Source: Brachycybe producta (Eukaryota > Arthropoda > Diplopoda > Playtdesmida > Andrognathidae). From it: a DNA stretch of 64,000 bases. The position numbers and the translations under genes were made by a program. Below, in pieces: positions 32,471 to 44,841 of the stretch. How positions within the stretch are numbered: the first letter of the stretch is position 1; each line of letters begins with the position of its first letter. The notes under the pieces were generated by a model. The model ran no database searches. It was not told the origin of the DNA and saw only the letters and a program-made list of their open reading frames with translations. The DNA lies in contig JAUPFP010000001.1 of assembly GCA_036925085.1 (NCBI GenBank), positions 18,475,342-18,539,341 of the forward strand, written 5' to 3'.

Positions 32471-33219
32471 CTTTTAAGGGTTCGCTTAAGAGGCTCCCAT
32501 CGCAAAAACTACTTCGAAAAATCTCCACAAAGAGCGCTAGCATCGTTTTTCTATTGAGCCCATAGACCCAATGTTAAAGAAAAAACGTTAATTTTTAAAA
32601 TACACAGTAGTCGTGGCGGCAGTATGTTTATTTTTCATATTTAAAGTTGTCCAATTTTGATGGTTCAAAGTGCAATGTGCACCTTAGATATATGCTGATC
32701 TAGTGATAAAATAACAAAAAAATTAGTAAGTGTTTTTCTATTTTTAAAAACTATTTCATAATCGTGAGAGAAAAAAAAAATCCATTGAAATGGGGGTAAA
32801 ATACGTAATGATACGTAAGCATGAAATCGTATTCGCAATGAACTGTACAGTGATGTTGAATTGTGTTTGCATTCGTTTTAAGTCGGTGGCGATCAATCGC
32901 ACCGGCAATGAGTTGTAACAAAAGTGAATTGTATCTACGGTCAATTGAGATGACGATGAGTTGTTGTGGCATTCAATTGTCGAGGCGTTCGATTCTTAAA
33001 GACAAATTTCACCTAGGTTCAAAATCGTGAATTCACGGTGAATTTTACCAATTGAGTTTTCAAAACGGGACTTCTCTGGAAACACGAAAATTATAATGCT
33101 ATATATAGCATTGAACTGTTGAAAACGGTAAGAAAAATGCCAGATCCAACACAGCTTTTAGAGATCGAGAAGCTCTAATTGGTAATTAACTAATTATATC
33201 TAGCTGCGACATCACAACC
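32471..33219. other. No gene seen
   Basis: AT-rich. 32640-32770 is similar to 50150-50290 (repeat relic). No coding frame is supported. Confidence 0.3.
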
Positions 33220-33312
33220 AATGCGACTGCCTAAAATTTTCAAATTTAACTGTAGCTTAAAGTATTTCCTGATCATGGCTTACTACAATTACCACTAGTT
33301 ATTTATTTGTTA

Positions 33313-33741
33313 TTAATAATGGGCAAGGACTCAAGGAGGTTCATGCAAATGCATGTTTAGTATTCTGGCTCAGAATTCATGCTAAATGAGATACGAACAT
33401 GATTCATATCATGCTAAAAAGCTAAATATATGAATTTTATAATGCATGTTTTTGCATATTTTGTCATTTTTTTTTTTCAAAACATGCAAATTTTGACAAA
33501 ATTGGCAAAAAAAAAAGTGCATAAATTGTAATTTTTGCAATAAAAAATTGCAAAAATTACAATTTAAAAATTTAAAAATGTTGCTTGTTTGCCATTGCGA
33601 TTTTCTTCAATTTCCATGGGTGAAATTTTGAATAAGATTTTTTATAGTGCATATTTAATGACATATTTAGTTGTTTTTATTGCATTAATACATGCATATT
33701 TTGTTGCTTTTAAGTGCATGAACCTCCTTGGCAGTCCTTGC
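33313..33741. mobile_element. hAT-like MITE, GGGCAAGGACT family
   Basis: GGGCAAGGACTCAAGGAGGT and ACCTCCTTGGCAGTCCTTGC are inverted ends. Flanking GTTATTAA / GTTATTAT is an imperfect 8-bp duplication; the empty site is visible at 38890 and 39300 (TTTGTTATTATCC). Halves of another copy are at 43590-43677 and 48172-48257. Confidence 0.75.
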
Positions 33742-34224
33742 CCTAGTTATTATCCGAAACTGAAACACGAGGATAAATGCAAATGCAATTTTTATTTTAA
33801 CTAAGAGAAGATTATGCAAAATAGACATATGGTGTATTTGAAAATAAGTTGTGCTATGCATCAGACTTGTTTTTATTTTTCAAACAGATGTTGCATCGAT
33901 TCACAAACTTCCCAATCCAATTTGAAACAAAATAACGTACTTTTTGCAACATATTTAAAGTTTAGCAGTCATATAGTGAAAGAAGACATATTCCACACAT
34001 TCTGATTTAACAATGCAACCGCAACGTGCTCGGTTATCGTATTCTCATAGGTACAATAACGTGGCTATGAGCTTTTTTTTCTGGGCGCTTAACTAACGTT
34101 GCAGATAGATAGCTAAACAATCAGAATTTAGGAATGTGGAAATAATAATTAAGCTAAAAAAAACGAAAAAAAAAAAATTGTCACACTTTTTGACGATCAC
34201 CTTAGTGGGGACAATTCCTTCACT

Positions 34225-35270
34225 CTAGTCTTCTATCTTAAAATGAGTGCCGATCCCAACTTCATTATAATGATGAACTTTTGTAACGGACCTCCCAGTA
34301 GTATCTGTGTGAGGATGACGACAGATGCACTCTTTTTTGTGTTCGTTATATTCCGCACGGCTGTCATGACTACCCATGTCATGACAGAAACTAGTACAAG
34401 TCTCGTGTGACGTGATTGAGACCGCTTGTTCCGTACCACTTCGAAGTTCTGGAAACAAATCTTTTGTTTGCATCCTATAGAAATTTGCTGTTGTGGGGAC
34501 ATCGCTGCGGTAAAAACAGTCGCATTGTCCGGTAGTTTCATTCAAAATGCCCCTTCCGGTTGCTTCTTCTTGCTGACAGAATACTTGGCATTGCCCTTGC
34601 AGCATTTCAACAGTTTCATTCTCCATTTTGAAAGTTTCAATTATATGCCCTAAATAATAATGAGTCTTGTTAATTGTTTAAAAAATAATTAATACTCGTT
34701 TTCACAAGGACAGTTTTGCAATAGTTGCTGTCATGACAGCAGCCCATATGGAACAAATACCATATTATAGGCCTATGGCTGAATATTATCATTCATGAAT
34801 GCATGGTATTAAATATCATTGTGTGTGAGTGCTGTTTATTCGAAATTGAAATTAAAAACTAGAATTTCACCACCTATTTCACTTAAATTTCATTTTCTAG
34901 TCGTTTCTTACCACTAACTGCATCAATTTCATCGAGCAGTTGGAATGCAATCAAGAGTAATAGACCGAGGCCTACAGTAGACATAACGAGTTTTCCAAAC
35001 ATTGTGACACCTAGATAACATTTATTTACAATTATTCAGTATGTTCTTCGTTAAATTCAGATATATCACTTAAATCATTAAAAAAACTTTTCTTACTTTC
35101 AAATATTATAAGTTAAATGAAAATTTTATGATTTTTAAATAAAAAAAAATGAATGTTTGGACTTGGCATGCCAGTCTTACCTTTGAAGTAAGCCCTTAAA
35201 AGTAGTTTAGAAAAGATTCTGATAAAAAGTGACTTCAAGTGAGAGTTACCAGAAATGATGATAAAACCAC
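34225..35270 (-). CDS. Secreted Cys-rich protein, copy A
   Basis: Coding exons are 35002-34912 (signal peptide: MSTVGLGLLLLIAFQLLDEI) and 34649-34225; the intron is phase 1 and the product 171 residues. A 5' untranslated exon is likely: TATATAAAGG at about 35293-35284, then a CAAAG|GTAAGACT donor at 35180, with acceptor TTATCTAG just before GTGTCACAATG. The mature protein has two modules, each CxxxC followed by CxC (CQVFC...CDC and CTSFC...CIC), joined by an N-glycosylation-bearing stretch (NETT). CxxxC/CxC is the core spacing of two-disulfide CS-alpha/beta-type folds, but I cannot assign a family. Role unknown; secreted effector or structural peptide are both possible. Two nearly identical genes follow at 39827 and 48780. 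Confidence 0.75.
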
Positions 35271-35299
35271 GTAATCTACTCCACCTTTATATAGGCAAT

Positions 35300-36249
35300 A
35301 GGGTCTATTGTTACAGTTTTTTTAAAGAAAACAGATGGGTTTCGAAAAAACAGTTTCATGTGATTTGTACACGTTGCCACAGAAAGAAAGCACGTTTTAA
35401 AATGTGTATAACAAAAAAAAAATCAATTTCTTGTTAAAATATACGGAGTGACGCAGATAAAGGAACTAGTGAATGGTAAAAACCTGTTGCCATGTCAGTA
35501 TTCATCTGTTACTAAAGTAGTTACCCGAGTTAGTTTATTTTGTGTTTTTTGTGGCAATTCAACTACTCGAGTAGTGGTTGTTTGCACAAAGTTCTAATGT
35601 ATTTTTACACAAAGTCTACGTGATGGTTTAAAGTGTTGTTTATGTTCGTGCAAAGAAAGGGGGGGGGGAGGGCAAGATACGTGGCAATAGGTTATTTTTC
35701 CGTGTTAACCGAGTTTGTCCGTATATGAGCTGTTGTTCTTAATCCACGTTAGCTCGGATTAATCGAAATTATCTTATCGAACGTATCACCTGCTACACAT
35801 TTAATATTTCAGTTCATTCTTAACATTAAAACGAAGTTGTACAAGAAATTAATAAAGAATTAAAAAGAAAGTTAATAAATCTGATGTATCGAATCGGATT
35901 CCAAATATTTACGGATATATACGGTGACATATCTCAAATGTGGTACCAAAATCGAGATGTAGGCTTATAGATTCATTTAAATTTGAATTACTGGTTACTG
36001 GTTAATTTTCACAATTCTAGAGTGCGTATTTTCCAAGAACATTCGCTTACAAAGAGAAGGAGTGAAGGAGAGATAGAGAGTGTCAGCAATAAGCGAATTA
36101 TGATATTAGAAGAAGATATATTTTATTAATAACATTTTTTTATTTTGTTTAATTCATATTAAACAAGAAAATTAAACAAAAAACATGTATTTTTTGTGAT
36201 ACTCGCTTTTATAAAAAAAAGGTAAAAAAAGTAAGAAAAAACAAGATCT
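35300..36249. other. Upstream part of duplicated block A
   Basis: 35300-36000 is shared with 40930-41640 (block B) and, inverted, with 31490-32000. It has no gene. 36240-36275 is the ATTCA-type repeat tail of the adjoining LINE. Confidence 0.5.
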
Positions 36250-37578
36250 AATTCAATTCAATTCAATTCAATTAAATACACCTGCAATCAGCTCGAAAGC
36301 CATGTGGCAGGGAGAGATTGCTCCCAATCACGACTGATTGTCATTATTTAAAAATAAAACATCATCATGAAATTGAAATCGTCCTAACAAAGAACTATTC
36401 ACAGGAAGAGAATTCCATAGTCTAATAAGATTAGGAAGAAAAGACCAAAAATATGCATCAGTCCTAGCCATTAATTCTTTGAAAGTTTTTGAATGCCCAA
36501 ATCTACCTTTACGAGGATTTCTAGTTAGTAAACCATTAAGCAGGGTAATGTTATCACAAGACAGCAAACGTCCCAGAAGAGCGAGGCTTTGCTCATTTCT
36601 TCGGCCTGCTAATGATTCCCATTCTAGCTCTTGGAGCATAGACGATACGCTGTCAGTATACGCATACCGTCCCTTTACAAATCTTGCAGCCCTACGCTGC
36701 ACCATTTCTATTTCTTGTTTTAGATTATTTCTAAATGGGTTCCAAATTGGGGAACAATATTCTAAGATAGGTCTAACTAGGGTAAAGTAACAGACCTTCT
36801 TTACATTTTCTTTACAATGTTTAAGGGTGCATTGGACAAACCGCAGCCTTTGATTAGCTTTGGTTATATGATCTTTCCAAAGCATGTCCTTGGACAAGGT
36901 TAAGCCAAGATATTTGATGGTATCAACATGGGTTAGCTGAACATCTCCCATTGTGTAATCTGCCATGAACGATTCTCGCTTTCGAGAAACTCGCATAACA
37001 TTGCATTTACTCCTATTCAGTTGTAAATGCCACTCAGAGCACCACTCTTCAACACTGTCTAGATCTCTTTGGAGAACTTCACTATCCTCATTATCCCTAA
37101 TCCTCCTGTAAACAACAGCATCATCTGCAAACAAATGCATCGTACTGTTGCATCTGTCTGACAGATCGTTTATGAACAGAAGGAAAAGCAGTGGTCCAAG
37201 AATGCTACCCTGAGGTACACCAGATGTTACTTTAGCCCAGTCTGACACAGCACCATCAATTTGGACTCGCTGTTGTCTATTTGATAAGAATGATGATGTC
37301 CACGAAATTACTTGTTTATTTAAGTTAAAAGTCATCATTCTTTTAATTAGTAGTGAATGCTTCACTGTATCAAATGCTTTTGCAAAATCTAAAAATACCA
37401 AGTCAAATTCGCCCTTACTATCCAAGCCAGATTGTATGTCTTGGATGAATAGTGCTAACTGGGTATCACATGATCTGCCTTTTCGAAAACCATGCTGGTT
37501 TTCATGAATTAATTTATGGTTTTTTAAATGCTTGATTGTATTAGAATAAATTTTATGCTCGAGAGTTTTACAAACAAT
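36250..37578 (-). mobile_element. 5'-truncated CR1/jockey-type LINE
   Basis: On the minus strand the RT starts before its first motif (HENQHGFRKGRSCDTQLALF), with VFLDFAKAFDTVKHSLLI, VPQGSILGPLLFLLFINDL, FADDAVVYRR (catalytic ADD intact) and the C-terminal region (LEYCSPIWNPFRNN, RRAARFVKGRY), ending at 36328. The frame is open for over 400 codons. The upstream endonuclease ORF is absent, so it is a 5'-truncated copy. The 3' end is a run of ATTCA/TTGAA units (36250-36275). A second copy is at 43678-44841 plus 48102-48172. Confidence 0.9.
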
Positions 37579-37581
37579 GGA

Positions 37582-37729
37582 GGTCTTGTTGGTGTAGTGG
37601 TTAGTGTCTCAGCCCATTGGTTATGTTGGTCATGGGTTCAATCCCGGTGCACAGACATTTAGAAATTGGGACGAACACAAGTTGGCTCCGCTCTTTTTAT
37701 GACAAACGCAACTTCTAATTGGTTGGTTA
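37582..37729 (+). repeat. tRNA-derived SINE-like element
   Basis: TGGTGTAGTGG (37590-37600) is an A box and GGTTCAATCCC (37635-37645) a B box, in the spacing of an RNA polymerase III internal promoter. The T-arm folds with about four pairs; the acceptor stem has four pairs at best, so it is not a functional tRNA. It leads directly into the dispersed AATTAGAAGTTG repeat (37656-37729), which suggests that repeat is, or hitch-hikes on, a SINE body. Confidence 0.6.
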
Positions 37730-38409
37730 CAGGGAGAAGCTAGGGAACCGACAGACCCGCAACTGCCGGGGGGGGGGGGGGCGCAGGCGGTTTGGGGGTG
37801 CAAAAACGAAATGAAGGTCTATGTTTCTGATTCGGAATCACTCGCTTAATTTATTCAGTTAATTTCGAAAATAAATCGACTTTCATTTAATATTTACTTT
37901 TAAAAACTACATACTTGCAACAGTAAATCTTCATAGCGATCAATGGGCACGGTGGAACGGTCTGAACAACGGCAGGAATAGTCGAAAAAATTGTAGGAAC
38001 AGTCGGAAGTTCAGGTTTAGTTAAATTAAGCTTGTTGCAGGGTGGTTGTGGGCGCAGACCCACACTGTTTTTAAAGAATTATTAAATCAAATTAGTCCAT
38101 TGTTAGACTGTTCCCTAATTTGATTAACGGGAAGAACGGTCGGAACAATGGACAAATTTGTTTTAATAATTCTTTAAAAAATGGGGGGCTGGGCCCCCAG
38201 ACCCCCTGCGACATGGTTCATTTTACTAAACCTTTCCTTCCGACTGTTCCTACTGCTGTTCCGACTGTTCTGCTGTTCATCAAAATAGCACCCCCCCAGT
38301 ATGAGGGCTAAGTGGAGGGGAGCTAAAGGGAGCACAAACTGTTAAGCGGGGAGGGGGGTTCGCAAAGTTTTAAGTGGCGGGGGTGCAACCAAGCCTAGCT
38401 ACGCCACTG
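37730..38409. mobile_element. Non-autonomous hAT element (second full copy)
   Basis: The same family as 8130-8784. The left end is CAGGGAGAAGCTAGGG and the right end CCTAGCTACGCCACTG. The perfect 8-bp duplication GTTGGTTA flanks it (37722-37729, 38410-38417). The interior has the same foldback (GGAACAGTCGGAAG / CTTCCGACTGTTCC). It is inserted into the dispersed foldback repeat. Confidence 0.9.
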
Positions 38410-38550
38410 GTTGGTTATGTAGTCTGACGTCACATGCTCCGCCCTTTTCAATGTCGAACCACACAACAAACCAATTAGAAGTTGCCGGTCATCATGACAA
38501 GGGCAGAGCCAACTGAAGTTCGTCTCAATTTCTAAATGCCTGTCGAGTGC
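38410..38550. repeat. Second arm of the interrupted foldback repeat
   Basis: TATGTAGTCTGACGTCACAT, CCAATTAGAAGTTGCCGGTC and GCAGAGCCAACTGAAGTTCG, ending TTTCTAAATGCCTGTC. Together with 37656-37729 it forms one palindromic element of about 200 bp split by the hAT MITE. Confidence 0.7.
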
Positions 38551-39210
38551 CGTCACAAGTCAAAGTCATATTAAGAAGGGATAAATTTAGTGCACCACCA
38601 GTGGCGACTTTTCACTAAATTTGTATTCCTACGCCATTTGTTTTCCTACTCAAAGGCTTTCCTTTGAGTCATTTTTGAAATAAGCAGGGACTACTTTTTG
38701 TATTATACATGCATACAACTTAAAATTGTTGGTGATGTGGCTAAAAACATCCAGTGGGGGCAGTCATTTTTTATACTTTCTTAATATAGCTCGGACTATA
38801 GTGCCGTGATCCTGTTGAAATTTTCAAATTTAACTGAAGCTTCAAGTTTTTCCAGATCATGGCTTACTACCATTTACCACTAGTTATTTATTTGTTATTA
38901 TCCTAAACTGAAACACGAGGATAAATGCAAATGCAATTTTTATTTTAATTAAGAGAAGATTATGCAAAATAGACATATGGTGTATTTGAAAATAAGTTGT
39001 GCTACACATCAGACTGTTTTTATTTTTCAAACAGATGTTGCAATGATTCACAAACTTCCCAACCCAAGTTGATTATGTAGTCTGATGTCACATGCTCCGC
39101 CCTTTTCAACGTCGAACCACACAACAAAGCAATTAGAAGTTGCTGGTCATCATGACAAGGGCAGAGCCAACTGAAGTTCGTCCTGATTTCTAAATGCCTG
39201 TCGAGTGCCG
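38551..39210. repeat. Partial block copy and another foldback-repeat copy
   Basis: 38815-39060 repeats the 3' flank of the secreted-protein block (GTGCCGTGATCCTG, CCAGATCATGGCTTACTAC). 39068-39205 is again the dispersed repeat. The same flank then restarts at 39210, so a tandem duplication including the repeat took place here. Confidence 0.65.
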
Positions 39211-39826
39211 TGATCCTGTTGAAATTTTCAAATGTAACTAACTATAGCTTCAAGTTTTTCCAGATCATGGCTTACTACTATTACCACTAGTTATTTATTT
39301 GTTATTATCCGAAAATGAAACACGAGGGTAAATTCAAATGCAATTTTTATTTTAAATAAGAGAAGATTGTGCAAAATATGCATGTGGTGTATTTGAAAAT
39401 AAGTTGTGCTACACATCAGACTTGTTTTTCTTTTTCAAACAGATGTTGCAACGATTCACAAACTTCCCAATCCAATTTGAAACAAAATAACGTACTTTTT
39501 CAGTCGTGCGCGGTTGCAACATATTTAAAGTTTAGCAGTCATATAGTCAAAGAAGAAGACATATTCCACACATTCTGAAATTCAAAATTGTTAGAGGTTA
39601 ACAGATTTAACAATGCAACCGCAACGTGCTCGGTTATTTTATTCTTATATAAAGGTTTACAATAACGTGGCTATGAGCTTTTTTTTTCTGGGCGCTTAAC
39701 TAACGTTGCAGATAGATAGCTAAACAATCAGAATTTAGGAATGTGGAAATAATAATTAAACTAAAAAAAACGAGAAAAAAATTGTCACTTTTTGACGATC
39801 AACTTAGTGAGGCCAGTTCCTTCACT

Positions 39827-40920
39827 CTAGCCAACTGTCTCATATGAAGTGCAGAACCCAACCTCATCATAGTGATAAACCTTTGTAATGGACCTCCGAG
39901 TAGAATCTGTGTGAGGCTGACGACAGATGCACTCTTTTTCTTTAGCGTTATATTCCCCATGGCTGTCATGACCAACCCTGTCATGACAGAAACGAGTACA
40001 AGTCTCGTGTGACGTGATTGAGACCCCATGTCCCGTACCACTTCGAAGTTCTGGAAACAAATCTTTAGTTTGCATCCTATAGAAATTTGCTGTTGTGGGG
40101 ACATCGCCGCGGTAAAAACAGTCGCATTGTCCGGTAGTTTCATTCAAAATGCCCCTTCCGGTTGCTTCTTCTTGCTGACAGAATACTTGGCATTGCCCTT
40201 GCAGCATTTCAACAGTTTCATTCTCCATTTTGAAAGTTTCAATTATATGCCCTAAATAATAATGAGTCTTGTTAATTGTTTAAAAAATAATTAATACTCG
40301 TTTTCACAAGGACAGTTTTGCAATAGTTGCTGTCATGACAGCAGCCCATATGGAACAAATACCATATTACAGGCCTATGGCTGAATATTATCATTCATCA
40401 ATGCATGGTATTAAATATCATTGTGTGTTTGAGTGCTGTTTATTCGAAATTGAAATTAAAAACTAGAATTTCACCACCTATTTCACTTAAATTTCATTTT
40501 CTAGTCGTTTCTTACCACTACCTGCATCAATTTCATCGAGCAGTTGGAATGCAATCAAGAGTAATAGACCCAGGCCTACAGTAGACATAACGAGTTTTCC
40601 AAACATTGTGACACCTAGATAACATTTATTTACAATTATTCAGTATGTTCTTCGTTAAATTCAGATATATCACTTAAATCATTAAAAAAAAAATTTTCTT
40701 TCTTTCAAATATTATAAGTTATATGAAAAATTTATGATTTTTAAATAAAATAAAGTGAATTAGTAAACTGTTGTATGTTATGGACTTGGCATGCCAGCCT
40801 TACCTTTGAAGTAAGCCCTTAAAAGTAGTTTAGAAAAGATTCTGATAAAAAGTGACTTCAAGTGAGAGTTACCAGAAATGATGATAAAACCACGTAATCT
40901 ACTCCACCTTTATATAGGCA
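39827..40920 (-). CDS. Secreted Cys-rich protein, copy B
   Basis: Exons 40606-40516 (signal peptide) and 40251-39827 have exactly the lengths of copy A, giving 171 residues. TATATAAAGG lies at about 40916-40907 and the untranslated exon is conserved. The first module is the same as in copy A except one residue (RGDV for RSDV). The second module differs at many positions (CTRFCHDRVGHDSHGEYNAK; CRQPHTDSTRRS), and the C-terminal ten residues are unique (FCTSYETVG), adding an extra cysteine. No stop or frameshift, so it is probably expressed. Function unknown. Confidence 0.75.
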
Positions 40921-40929
40921 ATAAGTTCT

Positions 40930-41700
40930 CTATTGTTAGTTTGTTTTTAAAGAAAACAGATGGGTTTCGAAAAAACAGTTTCATGTGATTGGTACACGTT
41001 GCCACAGAAAGGAAGCACGTTTTAAAATGTGTATAACAAAAAAAACTCAATTTCTTGTTAAAATATACGGAGTGACGCAGATAAAGGAACTAGTGAATGG
41101 TAAAAATCTGTCTCCATGTCAGTATTCATCTGTTACCAATGTAGTTATGCGAGATGCTTTGTTATCCGAGCTAGTTTCTTTTGTGTTTTTTGTGGCAATT
41201 CAACTACTCGAGTTATGGTTGCTTGCACAAAGTTCTAATGTACACGTGTATTTTTACACAAATTCTAAGTGATGGTTTAAAGAGTTGTTTATGTTCGTCC
41301 AAAGAAAGGGGGGGGAGGGCAAAATACGTGGCAATAGGTTATTTTTCCGTGTTAACCGAGTTTGTCCGTATCTGAGCTGTTGTTCTTAATCCACGTTAGC
41401 TCGGATTAATCGGAATTATCTTATCGAACGTAGCAAATGCTACACATTTAAAATTTCAGTTCATTCTTAACATTAAAACGGAGTTGTACAAGAAATTTAT
41501 ATCGAATTAAAAAGTTAATTAATCTGATGTATCGGATCGGATTCCAAATATTTATGGATATCCGTGACATCTCAAATTTGGTAGCAACATCGAGATGTAG
41601 GCTTATAGGTTCATTTACATTTGAACTTCAATTTGAATAATTACTCTGCAAGCAGCCCACAAGGGATTATGACAGAGGGACCATTCAGTCCAAAAGCAGC
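40930..41700. other. Upstream part of duplicated block B
   Basis: Shared with 35300-36000. No gene seen. Confidence 0.5.
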
Positions 41701-41787
41701 ATAGAACAATGCATTGTCAAAATAAACAAGTATTTCTTGTGATACTAATCCCCCCTTTTTTGAATATAATAAGTTCAATTTGCAACA

Positions 41788-41902
<115 letters not shown>

Positions 41903-42084
41903 TTTGTTTAATAGTAGGCCTATATCCCTAAGAATTTCCCCAAATCATAACATTCCCCATGATGCACAGCATCCTCTGGAAGCAAATTCTATTGTGTGTA
42001 CCCTTCTCTTTCTACAAATGACCAGAAATACAAGTCTGTTCATGCAAAAATCTCTCCTAATTTCATAGAGTGGTCACCCTCAAG

Positions 42085-42377
42085 CATAGGCGTAAATTGG
42101 GATTGAAAAGTGGGGTGGCAAGAGTTGGGGGACCAAGAACAAAAAAAAGATCTAGTATCGCATTGCATTTTTGGAAGAATTGAACTGTTAGGGCATTAAA
42201 AATGCTGCCATGCTGGCCAGCATGAACAGGAACAGATAAATAGGTGACAAATGAGTGAACTTGTATCTTGTTTTTATTGCAAGTTAAACTTCTAAAAAAA
42301 ATTAGAAATAATAATTAAAAAATAAAATTAATTTATGTTTTTTTCCCGTGCCCCCCCCCTCCTAATTTACGCCTATG
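42085..42377. mobile_element. hAT-type MITE, CATAGGCGTAAATT family
   Basis: The ends CATAGGCGTAAATTGGGA and TCCTAATTTACGCCTATG are inverted. Flanking CCCTCAAG / CCCCCAAG is an 8-bp duplication with one mismatch. The interior is AT-rich with a terminal poly-C tract. Confidence 0.8.
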
Positions 42378-42749
42378 CCCCCAAGGTTTGTAGAGTAAGT
42401 AAGGTGTGCCTATAATATTCAGCCAATAGGAAAGGACCACCTGGTACACCTCTGTGATATCACAAGAATTTCAGCTTGGAATACCAGACCATTGCATTCA
42501 ATGTTATGTACGTTGAAAATCAGTGTTTTGAAATGTTTTCAGGTTGTGAAAAAACATCAAATGTTTTCTTTTGATTTGTTTTTATTACAGAATATTTATT
42601 AAACTATTATAATGTATATAATAACAATAATTTATTACATTTTTATTCACATATAACACAATTAACATACATTTTCTATTGACATTTTTTGTTATATTAT
42701 ACAGTGCAGTATATAATAACTAGTGGGGTAAGCCGTCATAAATGACGGG
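42378..42749. other. No gene seen
   Basis: AT-rich spacer. Confidence 0.3.
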
Positions 42750-42905
42750 AACAAAATTCACAGGCAATTGTGCACAGCATTAGAATTTCTTTTCCTCCGC
42801 CCTTTTATGACCTCAGACCAAGTAACAAACCAATTAGAAATTGATGACGCTTATAAAAGGGCTCGGCAAACGAAATTCTAGTGCTGGGCAGAACGGACTG
42901 TATCT
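42750..42905. repeat. Complete palindromic copy of the dispersed repeat
   Basis: CACAGCATTAGAATTTC...CGCCCTTTTATGACC is followed by CAATTAGAAATTGATG and the inverted GCTTATAAAAGGGCTCGG...GAAATTCTAGTGCTG. Confidence 0.6.
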
Positions 42906-43589
42906 GATCTATGCGTAACACAAAGAAATACCGATCAATCAACGTGAGGACAACGCAAACGTCACCAATCTAAGAATCAAACCTATCTTCAGGATTCACA
43001 AACACGGAATTTGAAAATACAACCATTTTTTTAAACAAAAATGCGCGCATTTCAAGTTATTAGCCGCCGCCGCATATGTCTGTTTTAGCGGCGAAAACAT
43101 TAGCTGTTAATCGATCTATATTTTATTTCAATAATATCGATACATTCGATATCGAACTTCTATCAAGCAACATAACGTCATATTTTTTAATTTAATTTAT
43201 CAACTGAGAGTGTACGAATGTGGCGTTCCCCACCTTGTATTTCAACAGGACAAAGACGCCATTTTAGTTCACCCTTCTCACCCAGCACTGTATCTTTGTT
43301 GCTCACAAAAAGCATCCAATTTTGTTTCACAACTTAAAAAAAAAAATAATGTCCTAAATTGAAGTTAAATTCACTCAAAAAATATTATTTTAAATATAAA
43401 ACATGTATATATAGATAAAACTCATTGGTGACTGAAAATTGTGGAAATATACTGTTTATAAGGGATATAAATTGATATAAATGATACTCTGAACCACTTA
43501 CGCACCTCGTACATCCTTTAATGTTGAGAGAAAATTTTTCTAAATATTAAAATTATTTGACAAAAAATCGATTGTTTTGATTTTGAAAA
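42906..43589. other. No gene seen
   Basis: AT-rich. No coding frame. Confidence 0.3.
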
Positions 43590-43677
43590 TTTAAAAATGT
43601 TGCTTGTTTGCCATTGCGATTTTCTTCAATTTCCATGGGTGAAATTTTGAATAAGATTTTTTATAGTGCATATTTAA
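43590..43677. mobile_element. Left half of a split MITE
   Basis: TGTTGCTTGTTTGCCATTGC...TATAGTGCATATTTAAT matches 33580-33662. The continuation (ATGACATATTTAGTTG..., 33659-33741) is found at 48172-48257, so the two LINEs between them were inserted here. Confidence 0.8.
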
Positions 43678-44841
43678 TTTTGCAAAAGCATTTGATACAG
43701 TGAAGCATTCCCTACTAATTAAAAGAATGATGACTTTTAACTTAAATAAACAAGTAATTTCGTGGACATCATCATTCTTATCAAATAGACAACAGCGAGT
43801 CCAAATTAATGGTGCTGTGTCAGACTGGGCTAAAGTAACATCTGGTGTACCTCAGGGTAGCATTCTTGGACCACTGCTTTTCTTTCTGTTCATAAACGAT
43901 CTGGCAGACAGATGCAACAGTACGATGCGTTTGTTTGCAGATGATGCTGTTGTTTACAGGAGGATTAGGGATAATGAGGATAGTGAAGTCCTCCAAAGAG
44001 ATCTAGACAGTGTTGAAGAGTGGTGCTCTGAGTGGCATTTACAACTGAATGGGAGTAAATGCAATGTTATGCGAGTTTCCCGAAAGCGAGAATCATTCAT
44101 GGCAGATTACACAATGGGAGATGTTCAGCTAACCCATGTTGATACCATCAAATATCTTGGCTTAACCTTGTCCAAGGACATGCTTTGGAAAGATCATATA
44201 ACCAAAGCAATTGCCAAAGCTAATCAAAGGCTGCGGTTTATCCAACGCAACCTTAAACATTGTTAAGAAAATGTAAAGAAGGTCTGTTACTTTACCCTAG
44301 TTTGACCTATCTTAGAATATTGTTCCCCAATTTGGAACCCATTTAGAAATAATCTAAAACAAGAAATAGAAATGGTGCAGTGTAGGGCTGCAAGATTTGT
44401 AAAGGGACGGTATGCGTATACTGACAGCGTATCGTCTATGCTCCAAGAGCTAAAATGGGAATCATTAGCAGGCCGAAAAAATGAGCAAAGCCTCGCTCTT
44501 CTGGGACGTTTGCTGTCTTGTGATAACATTATCCTGCTTAATGGTTTACTAACTAGAAATCCTCGTAAAAGGTAGATATGGGCATTCAAAAACTTTCAAA
44601 GAATTAATGGCTAGGACTGATGCATATTTTTGGTCTTTTCTTCCTAATGTTATTAGACTATGGAATTCTCTTCCTGTGAGTAGTTCTTTGTTGGGACGAT
44701 TTCAATTTCTTGATGATGTCTTATTTTTAAATAATGACAATCAGTCGTGATTGGGATTATTTAAAAATAAGAAATCATCAAGAAATTGAAATCGTCCCAA
44801 CAAAGAACTACTCACAGTCGTGACAATCAGTCGTGATTGGG
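43678..44841 (+). mobile_element. CR1/jockey-type LINE, 5'-truncated, interrupted
   Basis: Second copy of the LINE at 36250-37578, about 97 percent alike by eye. It starts inside the RT (FAKAFDTVKHSLL), has FADDAVVYRR, and stops at 44263 (TAA in NLKHC*) with further lesions after it. 44680-44815 contains a 65-bp inverted duplication of its own 3' UTR (GTTCTTTGTTGGGACGATTT...). Its last 70 bp are displaced to 48102-48172 by the RTE insertion. Confidence 0.9.

Noticed and set aside
34426..34653. Plus-strand 75-codon frames opposite the secreted-protein genes (also 40028, 48981)
   Set aside because: Conserved only because the opposite strand codes; no start context or domain.
37582..37655. Functional tRNA gene
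   Set aside because: A and B boxes exist, but the acceptor and anticodon arms do not fold properly.
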